From positions 53,755 through 117,754 of the forward strand of contig NZ_JABEQN010000016.1 of assembly GCF_014174165.1 (NCBI RefSeq): 64,000 nt of DNA, in the 5' to 3' direction. Source of the stretch: Gluconacetobacter dulcium (GTDB taxonomy: Bacteria > Pseudomonadota > Alphaproteobacteria > Acetobacterales > Acetobacteraceae). A program made the position numbers and the translations under genes. The notes under the pieces were generated by a model, which saw nothing but the letters and a program-made list of their open reading frames with translations, did not search any database and was not told the DNA's origin. Shown piece by piece: positions 1 through 9,872 of the stretch. Position 1 is the stretch's first letter, and each line of letters opens with the position of its first letter.

Positions 1-2
1 AT

Positions 3-386
3 GCAGGCTTCGCCTACAACACCTTTCCGCTGATGGAAGGGCACCTGATCCCGCAGGGCTACGCCAAGCTGTCGCCGTTCTGGCTCAACTGGTTCGCCAA
101 CATCCCCGCCGTCCAGTTCGACCACCGGCTGCTGGCCACCGTCACCGCGCTGGTCATCGGCGCCACCGTCTTCAGCGGCCTGCGCACGCCGCAACTGGGC
201 AAGCCGGCGCAAGACATTCTGATGCTCCTGGGCTGGGCGGTGCTGATCCAGTACGCTCTGGGCGTCACCACCCTGCTGCTGGTCGTGCCCGCCTGGGCCG
301 GCACCGTGCACCAGACCTGGGGCGCCGTCCTGCTGACCGTCGCCATCGTGGCGCTGCACCGGCTGCGCGGCGTCGGCCGCGTCTGA
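3..386 (+). CDS. ctaA: Heme A synthase (COX15/CtaA family), C-terminal part
   Basis: Heme A synthase oxidises the C8 methyl of heme O to a formyl group, giving heme A for aa3-type cytochrome oxidase in the inner membrane. The window opens inside the gene; about 127 C-terminal residues remain and the true start lies upstream. Visible family features are the run EGHLIPQGY, then [14 protein letters not shown], whose histidine is a family heme ligand, and a last helix with [10 protein letters not shown], which carries a second conserved His. Three hydrophobic segments remain. The TGA stop overlaps the first bases of an inverted-repeat element. The family call is secure; only the fragment length limits it. 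Confidence 0.9.
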   Translation, partial: AGFAYNTFPLMEGHLIPQGYAKLSPFWLNWFANIPAVQFDHRLLATVTALVIGATVFSGLRTPQLGKPAQDILMLLGWAVLIQYALGVTTLLLVVPAWAGTVHQTWGAVLLTVAIVALHRLRGVGRV

Positions 387-550
387 GAGCCTGGACGGAC
401 ATGCGCGCTGGCGGCGATCCGACGCGCGTTTCCTGCGCTCCGGTGCTCAAGGCCATCAAGGCCACTCCGCTCCGGTGCTCGGAAACACACGACGGCCGCG
501 CCGCTTCGCGGCACTCTCGCTCACCAGCCCCCATGTCCGCCCAGGCTCTC
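385..550. repeat. MITE-like or structured repeat, copy A, with 19 bp inverted ends
   Basis: The 19-base left end (385-403) pairs with the right end (532-550) with one mismatch. Bases 401-489 are closely repeated at 12852-12941 inside a second element of the same build. The first bases overlap the heme A synthase stop codon. No transposase or convincing ORF lies inside; short reading frames on both strands recur only because the DNA recurs. It could be a miniature mobile element or a structured intergenic repeat made as RNA. Confidence 0.75.
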
Positions 551-579
551 CAAACCCCATCACCTTCCAGTCCCCGTCT

Positions 580-2559
580 TCACTCGGGCGCCGCATGTGG
601 GGCGCCGGACGGTGAAGCGGTGGCCGCCGGCACCGCATCGACCGAAGGCGCCACCGAGGGCGGCGTGGCCCCCGGATAGCGTTTCATCAGGTCCAGCAGG
701 GTGCCGTTGGTCCAGCCGAAGCCGATCTGCATCGGGTATTCGCCGCCCCCGGCCCCACCCATGGGGCTGATCGACGGGTTCACCACGTCGTATTTTTCCA
801 GCAGCACGCCCGAAGCCTGATAGGTCGTCACCACCCGCGCCATCCACCGCGTGGCGACCTCGCGCGCCAGATCGTCCTCCCCGTAGCGGGCCAGCCCCAT
901 GATGGCCATCCATTCCTCCGGCGCCCAGCCGTTCGGCGCGTCCCATTGCTGGCCGGTCGCCGTCTCGGTCGTCACCAGCCCGCCCGGCTTCAACAGCCGG
1001 GCGCGCACCGTCGTCGCCACCGCACGCGCCTGCTCGGGCGTCGCGGCTTCCAGGAACAGCGGCACCAGCGTCGCCGTCGACAGAACCGGCGAGAGCTTCT
1101 GCTTCGTCCAGTCGTAATCGAAGAACGCCCCCTGGGCCGGGTCCCACATCACCCGCCGGATGTCGGCGATCCGCCCGGTCGCCAGTTGCGCATAACGCTG
1201 CGCCTGAACCTGGTCGCCCCGCACCCCGTAGGCATGGGCCAGCGTCTGTTGCAGATGCGCGATCAGGCTGTTCAGATCCACCGGCAGCAGGTCGATGGTA
1301 TGGATCGTGGTCAGCGTGTGACCATCGGCCAGCCAGCGCGAGGAATAATCCCACCCGCTCTCCGCCCCGGCGCGCAGATTGCGATAGATCTCGGCAGCCG
1401 GACGATCCGATGCGGCAGCGGTGGCGATATCCTGCGGATAGCTCTCGTCGCGCGGCGTGTCCCGGTCGTCCCAGTACCGGTTCATCACCGTTCCGTCGGC
1501 CAGACGCACCACGCGACGATGGGCGGTACCGGGCGCCAGCCCCTCGGCCCCCTCCATCCAGTAATCATATTCGCGCTGCATTTCCGGCAGGAAGGTCACG
1601 TAAGTCTGCGGCCCGTCATGCCGCGCCAGCAGATCGACCATCAGCGCGAAAAAGGGCGGCTCCGACCGGCTGAGATAATAGGTGCGGCTACCATTGGGCA
1701 TATGCCCGTAGCCGTCGATCAGCGAGGCGATATCGCGCACCGTACTGCGCAGCAGGTCGAACCGCCCGCTCTCCGACAGCCCGATCAGCGTGAAATAGGA
1801 ATCCCAGTAATAGAGTTCGCGGAACCGCCCACCGGGCACCACATAGGGCTCGGGCAGCGGCAGCAGCGACGAGAACGGCGGCGGCCGATCCGGCGGCCGG
1901 CTCAGCACGTCCCACATGCCGTCGATATATTCGCGCACGCTCTCGTCCTGATGCCGGCGATAGGAGACGAGACGCTGCTGCGGCACCGAAAAATGCTGGG
2001 CCACGAAACTGGTCAGGTCGAACCCCGACTCCTCTTTCGCCCGCCTGTATTCCGCCAGCAGGTCGGCCGGCGCGCGGTCGGGCACGGCATCGGCCGCCGT
2101 CTTGGCATCGGCGAAGATCCGGGCTGCGGAAATGGCGGCGAACAGCCCATCCAGCGCGACCGAAGGCGGCGACAGAAGATCGGCGGCGGATACCGGGGCG
2201 GAACCCGGCGCGGCAGCGGCAGCGGCAACGGCAGCCGCAACCGGCGCCTGCGCAGGCTCCGGCGCCGCCCCGGACGCCACAGCCGGAGCCGAGACCTGCG
2301 CGGGCGCCGCCGCCGCACCGGGCGCGGGCACGGATGCCGAACCCGAAGCCTGGGCAGGCGCGGGCGCGGAACCGGTCGCGACAACCGGCACCGGTGCCGG
2401 CACCAATGCCTGGGCAGGTGCCTGGGCGGGCACAGCCTCCGGTGCGGCCACCGCCGACGGCACGACAGGCCATGCCAGCCCGGCGGCCAGCAACGCCACC
2501 GCACGCGGCCGCGTGCGGCGGAAAGACAGGGAGGTGGCGGAATCGCGACCGGGCTTCAT
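580..2559 (-). CDS. treA: Periplasmic trehalase, GH37
   Basis: Hydrolyses alpha,alpha-trehalose to two glucose molecules, probably in the periplasm. The 659-residue product begins with a signal peptide (MKPGRDS..., hydrophobic core, then SAVAA). About 95 residues of Ala/Pro-rich low-complexity linker follow before the catalytic domain, which is unusual for the family. Both trehalase signatures are present: PGGRFRELYYWDSYF and QWDAPNGWAPEEW. ESGWDYSSRW carries the Asp proton donor, and LLEKYDV carries the Glu corresponding to E496 of E. coli TreA. The ATG at 2559 is chosen because it opens the signal peptide; an in-frame ATG further upstream would bury it. The gene stands alone, divergent from tldD. 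Confidence 0.92.
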   Translation of the reverse strand: MKPGRDSATSLSFRRTRPRAVALLAAGLAWPVVPSAVAAPEAVPAQAPAQALVPAPVPVVATGSAPAPAQASGSASVPAPGAAAAPAQVSAPAVASGAAPEPAQAPVAAAVAAAAAAPGSAPVSAADLLSPPSVALDGLFAAISAARIFADAKTAADAVPDRAPADLLAEYRRAKEESGFDLTSFVAQHFSVPQQRLVSYRRHQDESVREYIDGMWDVLSRPPDRPPPFSSLLPLPEPYVVPGGRFRELYYWDSYFTLIGLSESGRFDLLRSTVRDIASLIDGYGHMPNGSRTYYLSRSEPPFFALMVDLLARHDGPQTYVTFLPEMQREYDYWMEGAEGLAPGTAHRRVVRLADGTVMNRYWDDRDTPRDESYPQDIATAAASDRPAAEIYRNLRAGAESGWDYSSRWLADGHTLTTIHTIDLLPVDLNSLIAHLQQTLAHAYGVRGDQVQAQRYAQLATGRIADIRRVMWDPAQGAFFDYDWTKQKLSPVLSTATLVPLFLEAATPEQARAVATTVRARLLKPGGLVTTETATGQQWDAPNGWAPEEWMAIMGLARYGEDDLAREVATRWMARVVTTYQASGVLLEKYDVVNPSISPMGGAGGGEYPMQIGFGWTNGTLLDLMKRYPGATPPSVAPSVDAVPAATASPSGAPHAAPE

Positions 2560-2822
2560 GGCGCGTCGCACCGGGATAGAGAACGTCACCAGGCAGAAAA
2601 TCCTTGCTCGCTCAGGGTGTTGAACGGACAGAATGCCCTGAGACACCGAAGGCGCATAAGAAAAACGACCCGGATGGCGCGAAGTTCATCCGGCGGCCAG
2701 CATCGGGCGGCACTGGTCAAGCCGGCGCTTTCGCCCCACATCGGAATACGATTATGAATTCCAAAAGCGCATCACGCATCCTGCCCTCCCGTTCCCGCGC
2801 ACCGTCCGGAGTCCACCCCCCG

Positions 2823-4283
<1,461 letters not shown>

Positions 4284-4295
4284 GGGAAAAGCGTC

Positions 4296-4937
4296 ATGGC
4301 GCAGGACGAGCAGGATAGTACATTCCCCTACTCTTCCGCCTTCGCCCGCGCCAACGCCCGGCTGACCGCCGCGCTCGATCACGGTGCCATGGTCCTGATG
4401 GCACCGTTGGTTCGGCTTGGGGTGGATTTCGCCGTCCCCCCCCAGCCCCCCGCGCCACGTCTGGCACCAAAACCATGGATACCGCTGACACTCTGCGCGG
4501 TCACGGTCGGCATCGCCGCATGGCAGGTACTGGGTCCCTATCACAGATGGGCGATGGCCACGGTCTGGTTTTTCTTCATGCTCTCGTCTTTATGGCTCAA
4601 CACCCTCCGCGCGCGCCACCCGATCCTGAGCAAACCGGCGGACGATCGCACGGCGGCCGAACGCCGCATCGTCGGACAATACTGGATGACGCTGGCTGTC
4701 ACCATCGCGGCACTCTCCTCCTGCGGCCTGGCGTTGATCGCATTCCATGTGCTGGCGGCCGATAAGCCCATCAATGGCGTGGAACTCGGCCAGCGGATCA
4801 TGATCGGTCTGCTCTATACGGAATGTCTGGCCTTCATGACGCCCGTCATTGTCCTGTCCTGGCACGACCACCGGCCGGACGACGCTTTTCCGCGCCTCGC
4901 GGATATGAAAAAGCCTTTCAGCGAACCCGTTCGCTGA
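4296..4937 (+). CDS. Hypothetical membrane protein
   Basis: I do not recognise the family. The 213-residue product has a soluble N-terminal stretch of about 65 residues with a Pro-rich patch. About four hydrophobic segments follow (roughly residues 65-80, 88-103, 130-152 and 165-185), then a charged C-terminus. It starts 12 bp after tldD behind AAGGGAAAAG, so it is probably the second gene of that operon. Its last eight codons coincide with a perfect hairpin that serves as the terminator of the opposite-strand TonB receptor, so the C-terminal sequence is constrained by two functions. Confidence 0.6.
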   Translation: MAQDEQDSTFPYSSAFARANARLTAALDHGAMVLMAPLVRLGVDFAVPPQPPAPRLAPKPWIPLTLCAVTVGIAAWQVLGPYHRWAMATVWFFFMLSSLWLNTLRARHPILSKPADDRTAAERRIVGQYWMTLAVTIAALSSCGLALIAFHVLAADKPINGVELGQRIMIGLLYTECLAFMTPVIVLSWHDHRPDDAFPRLADMKKPFSEPVR

Positions 4938-4944
4938 AAGGCTT
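4911..4944 (-). terminator. Intrinsic terminator inside the 3' end of a convergent gene
   Basis: A perfect 15 bp stem (4911-4925 with 4930-4944) and a 4-base loop. Read on the minus strand it is followed by TTTTT, so it ends transcription of the TonB receptor that stops at 4996. On the plus strand no T-run follows. The plus-strand gene's TGA (4935-4937) lies in the second arm. Confidence 0.88.
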
Positions 4945-4995
4945 CCTGTAGAACGCCCGTTGCCCTGAACGGCGCCCCGCAGGGCGCCGCATGGA

Positions 4996-7419
4996 TCAGA
5001 AGCCGGTCGAAACCGTCACAACGGCCGTGAAGGGCGTCTGGAGATAATAGACAGGCTGCGCACCGGCAATGGCGCCGCCCCTCACTCCGGTGACCCCATT
5101 GAGCGTGTTCTGGAACGTGTAGATTCCACTGCGGAACTTCGCATTGGTCAGGTTGGTCATATTGAGCTGGACCTGCGGCGACTTCAGAAAGCCGAGGCTG
5201 CCGAAACGATAGCCGATATTGACGGCATCGGTAATGTAGTTCGGGATCGAGCTATCATTCATCAGCGTGGCGTACTGCTTGCCGACATATTTGATCTGCG
5301 CCCCCACGAACAGGTGTCCGTCGTCATAATCCAGGCCAAGCGCCGCCATCACCTTCGGGCTATTGATCTGGCTCTTGCCCTTCGTCGGCAGGTAATCGGA
5401 AATGGTAGCGCCATTCAGGGTGCTCGTCGTTCCGATATTGTTGTCGATCTTCGCGCTCAGATACTCGAACGAGGCATAGGGCCGCAGATGATACAGGATC
5501 GGCCGCGTCGACACCTGCACATCGACGCCGCGCGACGTCTGGCCGCCGGCATTGACGGTCTGGCTGTAGCTGGTCCCGTTTTCATACTGGTTCAGGGTCA
5601 GCAGGCGATTGGTCATGTTGTAGTTGAAGAAGGACACGCTGCCGATAACCGTATCGCCAGTATAGCGATAGCCGATTTCCTCGGAGATCGAATATTGCGG
5701 CGTTGACGCTCCGCCACGCTGAACCCGCGCCGCCGAGGTGTTGGAATAATAATCAACGAGCGAGGTGTTCGACGGCACCTTGAAGTTCGTTGCGCCATCC
5801 ACAAAAATCTGATGGTGACGGTTGAAGTTCCAGGCAATGCCGATCTGCGGCAGCGGCTCGGCCACATGCAGGTTGCGATTATAGGTGCCGCCGGGACCAT
5901 AGACGTAGTTATAGACCCGCCGCGTCATCATGGCTTCCTTGAAGCCCAGATCGATATGCAGCTTGCGATCGAAGTAATCCATGCTGTCGCCGATGAACAG
6001 CATGTTGACCTGCGCCAGGCTCAGGAAGTCACGATAATTGTATGGCTGGCCGTTCGGCATCTTGATCAGGGCTCGGGTGCCCCAGATATTGTCCGGCTCA
6101 CCGGTCGTCTGGTTGACCATGCCGACAGGCGAATATTGCAGCAGGTTGGAATATTCGTACCACCAGCCGGCCGTCAGATGATGATGGCTGCCAAGCTGGT
6201 AGTTGACCTTGATCGTATTGCCCGGACGGAACTGTTCCTGGTTCGACGGCGTCAGGGCCAGATAGGTGGCGCCACTCGTCACCTTTCCGTCGCCGGTCAG
6301 ATCGATCGGCACATACGTGCCGCCATAATAGGTCTTGCCCTCGGTCAGCGTCGTAGCGCCGGTGCCGTTGCCGATCCCGTGCCAGAAATAGGCGCTGTCG
6401 TCGATCGACAGGCGCGAATTGACGACGATATGCGTCGGCAGGATAGCAACGACGTTGCGGAACGGATTGACGTGCAGCTTGTAATAGCCGGTATCTTTCA
6501 CGCCGCCGTAATCGGCATCGTAGTTCGTGCTATAGCCGGTCTTGCGATATTGCGACAGGCTCGGATTCAGGAACGAATCGTTGACCTGGTCGTTGTAGGA
6601 AACGGTCAGGCCGGTATGGCTTCCGTTCTCGAAATCCTTCACAAGCTTGAAATCGTAATGGAATTTCTCGGACAGGCCGGGGCCGCGATAATTGTTGGCC
6701 TTGGTATGGCTGAAGGCGAACATGAACCGCACGCCACTATTGCCGATATCGCCCGAATTCAGCTTCAGAAACTGGCGCGTCATGTCGAACGAACCGAACG
6801 AAATATCCATCAGGCCGCCCATCTTGTGCGAAGGGTTGCTCATCGTCGCCGCGACCAGACCACCGGCACCGCTGACGATCGGACTGTCAAGATTGACCGA
6901 ACCCGGTAGCAGGGAAACCGTCTCCAGGTCCTCGGCCTCCAGCACTTCATTCGAATAGAACTGGCCGCCGCCGATATCGTTCAGCGGCATGCCATCCAGG
7001 GTCCAGCCGATATTGGTCTGGTCCAGGCCCCGCACCATCGTCGATCCGGAGTACAGGCCGAAGGAATCCTGGTCCATCACGTTGGCGCTGGGCAGCATCT
7101 TCAGGATCTGCTGGATGTTCGTGGTCGGCGACTGCTTCGAGATGAAGTCGCGCGTGATGGTCTGAATCGCCTTGGGCGCCGTCTCGACCCGCATCAGGCC
7201 CGCGCCGGGCGAGCGGGTAAGCGCGGTGCGGCCGGTCACGTTGACGACCTCCGCCTTCGGTTCACCCTGGGCCGGAGCAGCCTGCGAAACAGCGGGCGTC
7301 GACGCCGCAGTCGTGGCGCTGGAGGCAACGCTGGTCGTCTGGGCACGCGCTGTCGTGCCGGTCAGGCCGGCAATGGCGGTGCTGGCAAGAAGAACACTCA
7401 AGCGGAGACGTATGACCAT
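4996..7419 (-). CDS. TonB-dependent outer membrane receptor
   Basis: An outer-membrane beta-barrel importer driven by TonB-ExbBD. The ATG at 7419 gives 807 residues with a signal peptide (MVIRLRLSVLLAS... cut near ARAQ). A linker and a plug domain follow (roughly residues 60-200; SGSTMVRGLDQTNIGWTLDG is the typical plug core), then a barrel rich in aromatic alternation ending TVSTGF. There is no N-terminal STN signalling domain. A longer in-frame ORF reaches 7665 but would bury the signal peptide. It resembles the receptor at 9873-12416 in plug layout (SFGLYSGSTMVRG against AFGLDTYGNTFYVRG). The substrate is unknown; the neighbouring secreted ester hydrolase suggests an amino acid or peptide derivative. 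Confidence 0.88.
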   Translation of the reverse strand: MVIRLRLSVLLASTAIAGLTGTTARAQTTSVASSATTAASTPAVSQAAPAQGEPKAEVVNVTGRTALTRSPGAGLMRVETAPKAIQTITRDFISKQSPTTNIQQILKMLPSANVMDQDSFGLYSGSTMVRGLDQTNIGWTLDGMPLNDIGGGQFYSNEVLEAEDLETVSLLPGSVNLDSPIVSGAGGLVAATMSNPSHKMGGLMDISFGSFDMTRQFLKLNSGDIGNSGVRFMFAFSHTKANNYRGPGLSEKFHYDFKLVKDFENGSHTGLTVSYNDQVNDSFLNPSLSQYRKTGYSTNYDADYGGVKDTGYYKLHVNPFRNVVAILPTHIVVNSRLSIDDSAYFWHGIGNGTGATTLTEGKTYYGGTYVPIDLTGDGKVTSGATYLALTPSNQEQFRPGNTIKVNYQLGSHHHLTAGWWYEYSNLLQYSPVGMVNQTTGEPDNIWGTRALIKMPNGQPYNYRDFLSLAQVNMLFIGDSMDYFDRKLHIDLGFKEAMMTRRVYNYVYGPGGTYNRNLHVAEPLPQIGIAWNFNRHHQIFVDGATNFKVPSNTSLVDYYSNTSAARVQRGGASTPQYSISEEIGYRYTGDTVIGSVSFFNYNMTNRLLTLNQYENGTSYSQTVNAGGQTSRGVDVQVSTRPILYHLRPYASFEYLSAKIDNNIGTTSTLNGATISDYLPTKGKSQINSPKVMAALGLDYDDGHLFVGAQIKYVGKQYATLMNDSSIPNYITDAVNIGYRFGSLGFLKSPQVQLNMTNLTNAKFRSGIYTFQNTLNGVTGVRGGAIAGAQPVYYLQTPFTAVVTVSTGF

Positions 7420-7881
7420 GTAAAGGACGGCCTTATGCTTGTCATGAGGGAAAAAAGCACCAACGTTCCCCGAATTCATCGGAATATCACAATAATTCAA
7501 GGAAACTGACCACTCGGACAAGTTCGTATCAGCAGCTGGCTTTCGCAAGCAACCGTCAATATCATGATTGATCGCCTTCACCAGAACATGTTGCAAAATT
7601 GCATCGTTCTGGTCGACGGGCGGCCCGGCACAAGGAACCGGCAGGCATGCGGCGTCCTGCGTCACGGGACCACAGCATGCAGGACCGCCCCGCCCGCGCG
7701 GAATATCGAATCGGCCCGATTTCCGGAAACCTCACGCCATCCCGGTCGAAATCGTCGTTGAAATTGATCGAGACGGCAAAGCGCCGATGGACCGTGGCCG
7801 TCACCGTATTGTCACGGTGCGGGCCGAAACGGCGCCCGCGTCACCGCTCGGCGAATCGCCACCCCCAGCGGGGCCGGCGCC
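7420..7881. other. Intergenic region upstream of the TonB receptor
   Basis: 462 bp without a supported gene. It must hold the promoter of the minus-strand receptor. The part nearest the receptor (7440-7570) is clearly richer in A+T than the flanking coding DNA. A small inverted repeat TGCAA-AA-TTGCA lies near 7592. I see no clear Fur box or riboswitch. Short ORFs here lack coding character. Confidence 0.5.
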
Positions 7882-9807
7882 TCAATGGCCCGCCGATGCG
7901 CCGCCATGAACCTCCAGCCAGCTCCGGGCGATATCCACGCTGACCGTGGCCGGACGATAGGCGTCCTTCGGGGCGAGGAAGATATTCTCCACATAGGTCT
8001 GCGGATTGCGGTCATAGAGCGGGAACCAGCTTGACTGGATCTGGATCATGATCCGATGTCCCGGCAGGAACGTATGGTTCGCCAGCGGCAGCACCATGTC
8101 ATAGGTCTGCGGCACATTGGCCGGAATGGGATGCGGCTGCGCGAAGCTCTCGCGATAGCGCCCGCGCAGGATGTCGGCGCTGATCATGAGCTGATACCCG
8201 CCCATCTCCGGCTGGTCGGCCACCTCGTCGGGATAGACATCGATCAGCTTCACGACGAAATCGCCATCGGTGCCCGTGGTGGCGGCCGTCAGATGCATAT
8301 GCGGCTGGCCACGGACGACGAACGGCGCCGTCAGCACCGGCGAGGTGAAACTCAGCACATCGGGGCGGGCCGCCATGTTGCGCTGGTCGGTCGCCAGCCA
8401 GTTCCGCCAGTTCGAATCCGGCCGCCCTTTCGAGACGACGGGCCGCGCCACATAAGGCACCGGATGCTCGGGGTCCGACACATAGCGCGCCACCCCCGCA
8501 TCGGCACCCGGCGCCTGCGCGCCAAGCCCCTGGCCGGGTTGCAGATGCAGCACCGTGCAGCCCACGGCGCAATCATGCGGCGGCAGCGCGCTGTCACGCT
8601 CCCACCTGTTCTCGCCACTACGAAACGCCGTGACGCGCGCGGGCAACGGAATGCTGCTGTCCTTGAGGTAATGCGCCAGGAACGGTTCCAGAACGTTCTG
8701 GCGGAAATACAAGCCGGTGTCGGAGCGCAGCCTGACCGGCCCCATCGTGCTGGCCTCATGGATCTCGCCGCCATGGTTCCACGGGCCGACGGCCAGCCAG
8801 AGATGCGCCGCCGCCGCCGGATCTTTCTCCAGCGCATAATACAGGGCGATGGCGCCGTAATTGTCCTCCTGGTCCCACAGGCTGTGGACCAGCATCGTCG
8901 GCACCGTCAGCCCCTCGCGCGGCAACAGCCGATCCATCGCCTGAAGCTGCCACCACTGGTCATAGGCCGGATGCGCCAGGATCTGGCGGAAGAAGCCGAT
9001 CTGCTCCATGCCGCGCATGCGCCCGGCCGCCCCGGCGGACCCGGCCCGCAGGAACACGTCATAGGAATCGTACTGGCTGGCCCACCAGGTGGTCGTATTC
9101 TTCGGCGTGCCGTCCTGCTCGTAGATATACGGCAGCATTTCCTCGCGGAACGCCCCGTTATGGAACCAGTCGTCACCCATCCAGCCATCGACCATCGGGT
9201 TCATCGGCACCGAGACCTTCAGCGCCGGATGCGGATGAAACAGCGCGGTGATCGCGGTATAACCGTCATACGACACACCGATAATGCCAACCTTGCCGTT
9301 GCTTTCCGGCAGGTTGTGCACCAGCCATTCGATCGTATCCCAGGTGTCGGTGCTGTGATCGACGGCGGTCGCGTTCAGCGGGCCGCGCATCGGGCGGTTC
9401 ATCACATACCGCCCTTCCGATCCGTATTTGCCCCGTACATCCTGAATGACGCGGATATACCCGCCATCCGCGATCACGTCGGGCATGTTGTCATACCCCT
9501 GAAGGATCGGCCCCATATTGCCGCTGGACCCGAAGGAGACCATGTGGTCGGCACTGTAGGGGGTGCGCGTCAGCAGGATCGGCGCGCCATGGGCACCTTT
9601 GGGAATGATGATGACCGTATGCAGCTTCGCGCCATCGCGCATGGGAATCATCACATCCCGACGCACATAGCCGAAGCTGGAATCCTGCACCTGGAAATGC
9701 TCCGGCATGTCGGCGGCGATGCCCCCGTCGGGCGTGGTGGGTTCCCCCGCCATCGCCATCCACGGCAGGGCGACCAGACAGGCAGACAGCAACAGGATCT
9801 TTCTCAC
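7882..9807 (-). CDS. Secreted alpha-amino-acid ester hydrolase (CocE/NonD, S15-like)
   Basis: Expected to hydrolyse or transfer acyl groups from alpha-amino acid esters and amides, including side chains of aminopenicillins and cephalosporins. The 641-residue protein has a signal peptide (MRKILLLSACLVALPWMAMA). The catalytic triad appears as S179 (GVSYDG), D312 (LWDQED) and H345 (GPWNHG), each offset by exactly 5 from the Xanthomonas citri enzyme (S174, D307, H340) as I recall it. The carboxylate cluster that binds the substrate ammonium group is also present: D213 (MGDDW), E314 and D315. This cluster separates the enzyme from cocaine esterases and X-Pro dipeptidyl peptidases. It lies between two TonB receptors on the same strand, 65 bp from the upstream one. 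Confidence 0.88.
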   Translation of the reverse strand: MRKILLLSACLVALPWMAMAGEPTTPDGGIAADMPEHFQVQDSSFGYVRRDVMIPMRDGAKLHTVIIIPKGAHGAPILLTRTPYSADHMVSFGSSGNMGPILQGYDNMPDVIADGGYIRVIQDVRGKYGSEGRYVMNRPMRGPLNATAVDHSTDTWDTIEWLVHNLPESNGKVGIIGVSYDGYTAITALFHPHPALKVSVPMNPMVDGWMGDDWFHNGAFREEMLPYIYEQDGTPKNTTTWWASQYDSYDVFLRAGSAGAAGRMRGMEQIGFFRQILAHPAYDQWWQLQAMDRLLPREGLTVPTMLVHSLWDQEDNYGAIALYYALEKDPAAAAHLWLAVGPWNHGGEIHEASTMGPVRLRSDTGLYFRQNVLEPFLAHYLKDSSIPLPARVTAFRSGENRWERDSALPPHDCAVGCTVLHLQPGQGLGAQAPGADAGVARYVSDPEHPVPYVARPVVSKGRPDSNWRNWLATDQRNMAARPDVLSFTSPVLTAPFVVRGQPHMHLTAATTGTDGDFVVKLIDVYPDEVADQPEMGGYQLMISADILRGRYRESFAQPHPIPANVPQTYDMVLPLANHTFLPGHRIMIQIQSSWFPLYDRNPQTYVENIFLAPKDAYRPATVSVDIARSWLEVHGGASAGH

Positions 9808-9839
9808 GAGCCAATCATCCTCGGACAGGTGGAAGCAGA

Positions 9840-9864
9840 CCGCCGGGCCACACCGGCCCGGCGG
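9840..9864 (-). terminator. GC-rich hairpin between receptor and hydrolase genes
   Basis: A perfect 10 bp stem (9840-9849 with 9855-9864) and 5-base loop in the 65 bp gap after the TonB receptor stop. The minus-strand continuation is T/C-rich but has no run of T. It may be a weak terminator, or a 3' hairpin that limits read-through into the hydrolase gene. Confidence 0.5.
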
Positions 9865-9872
9865 AGCCGATA

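Noticed and set aside
946..2757. Long plus-strand reading frame opposite trehalase
   Set aside because: It is an antisense shadow of a GC-rich gene; the product is Arg/His/Gln-rich with no family pattern, while the minus strand encodes a clear GH37 trehalase.
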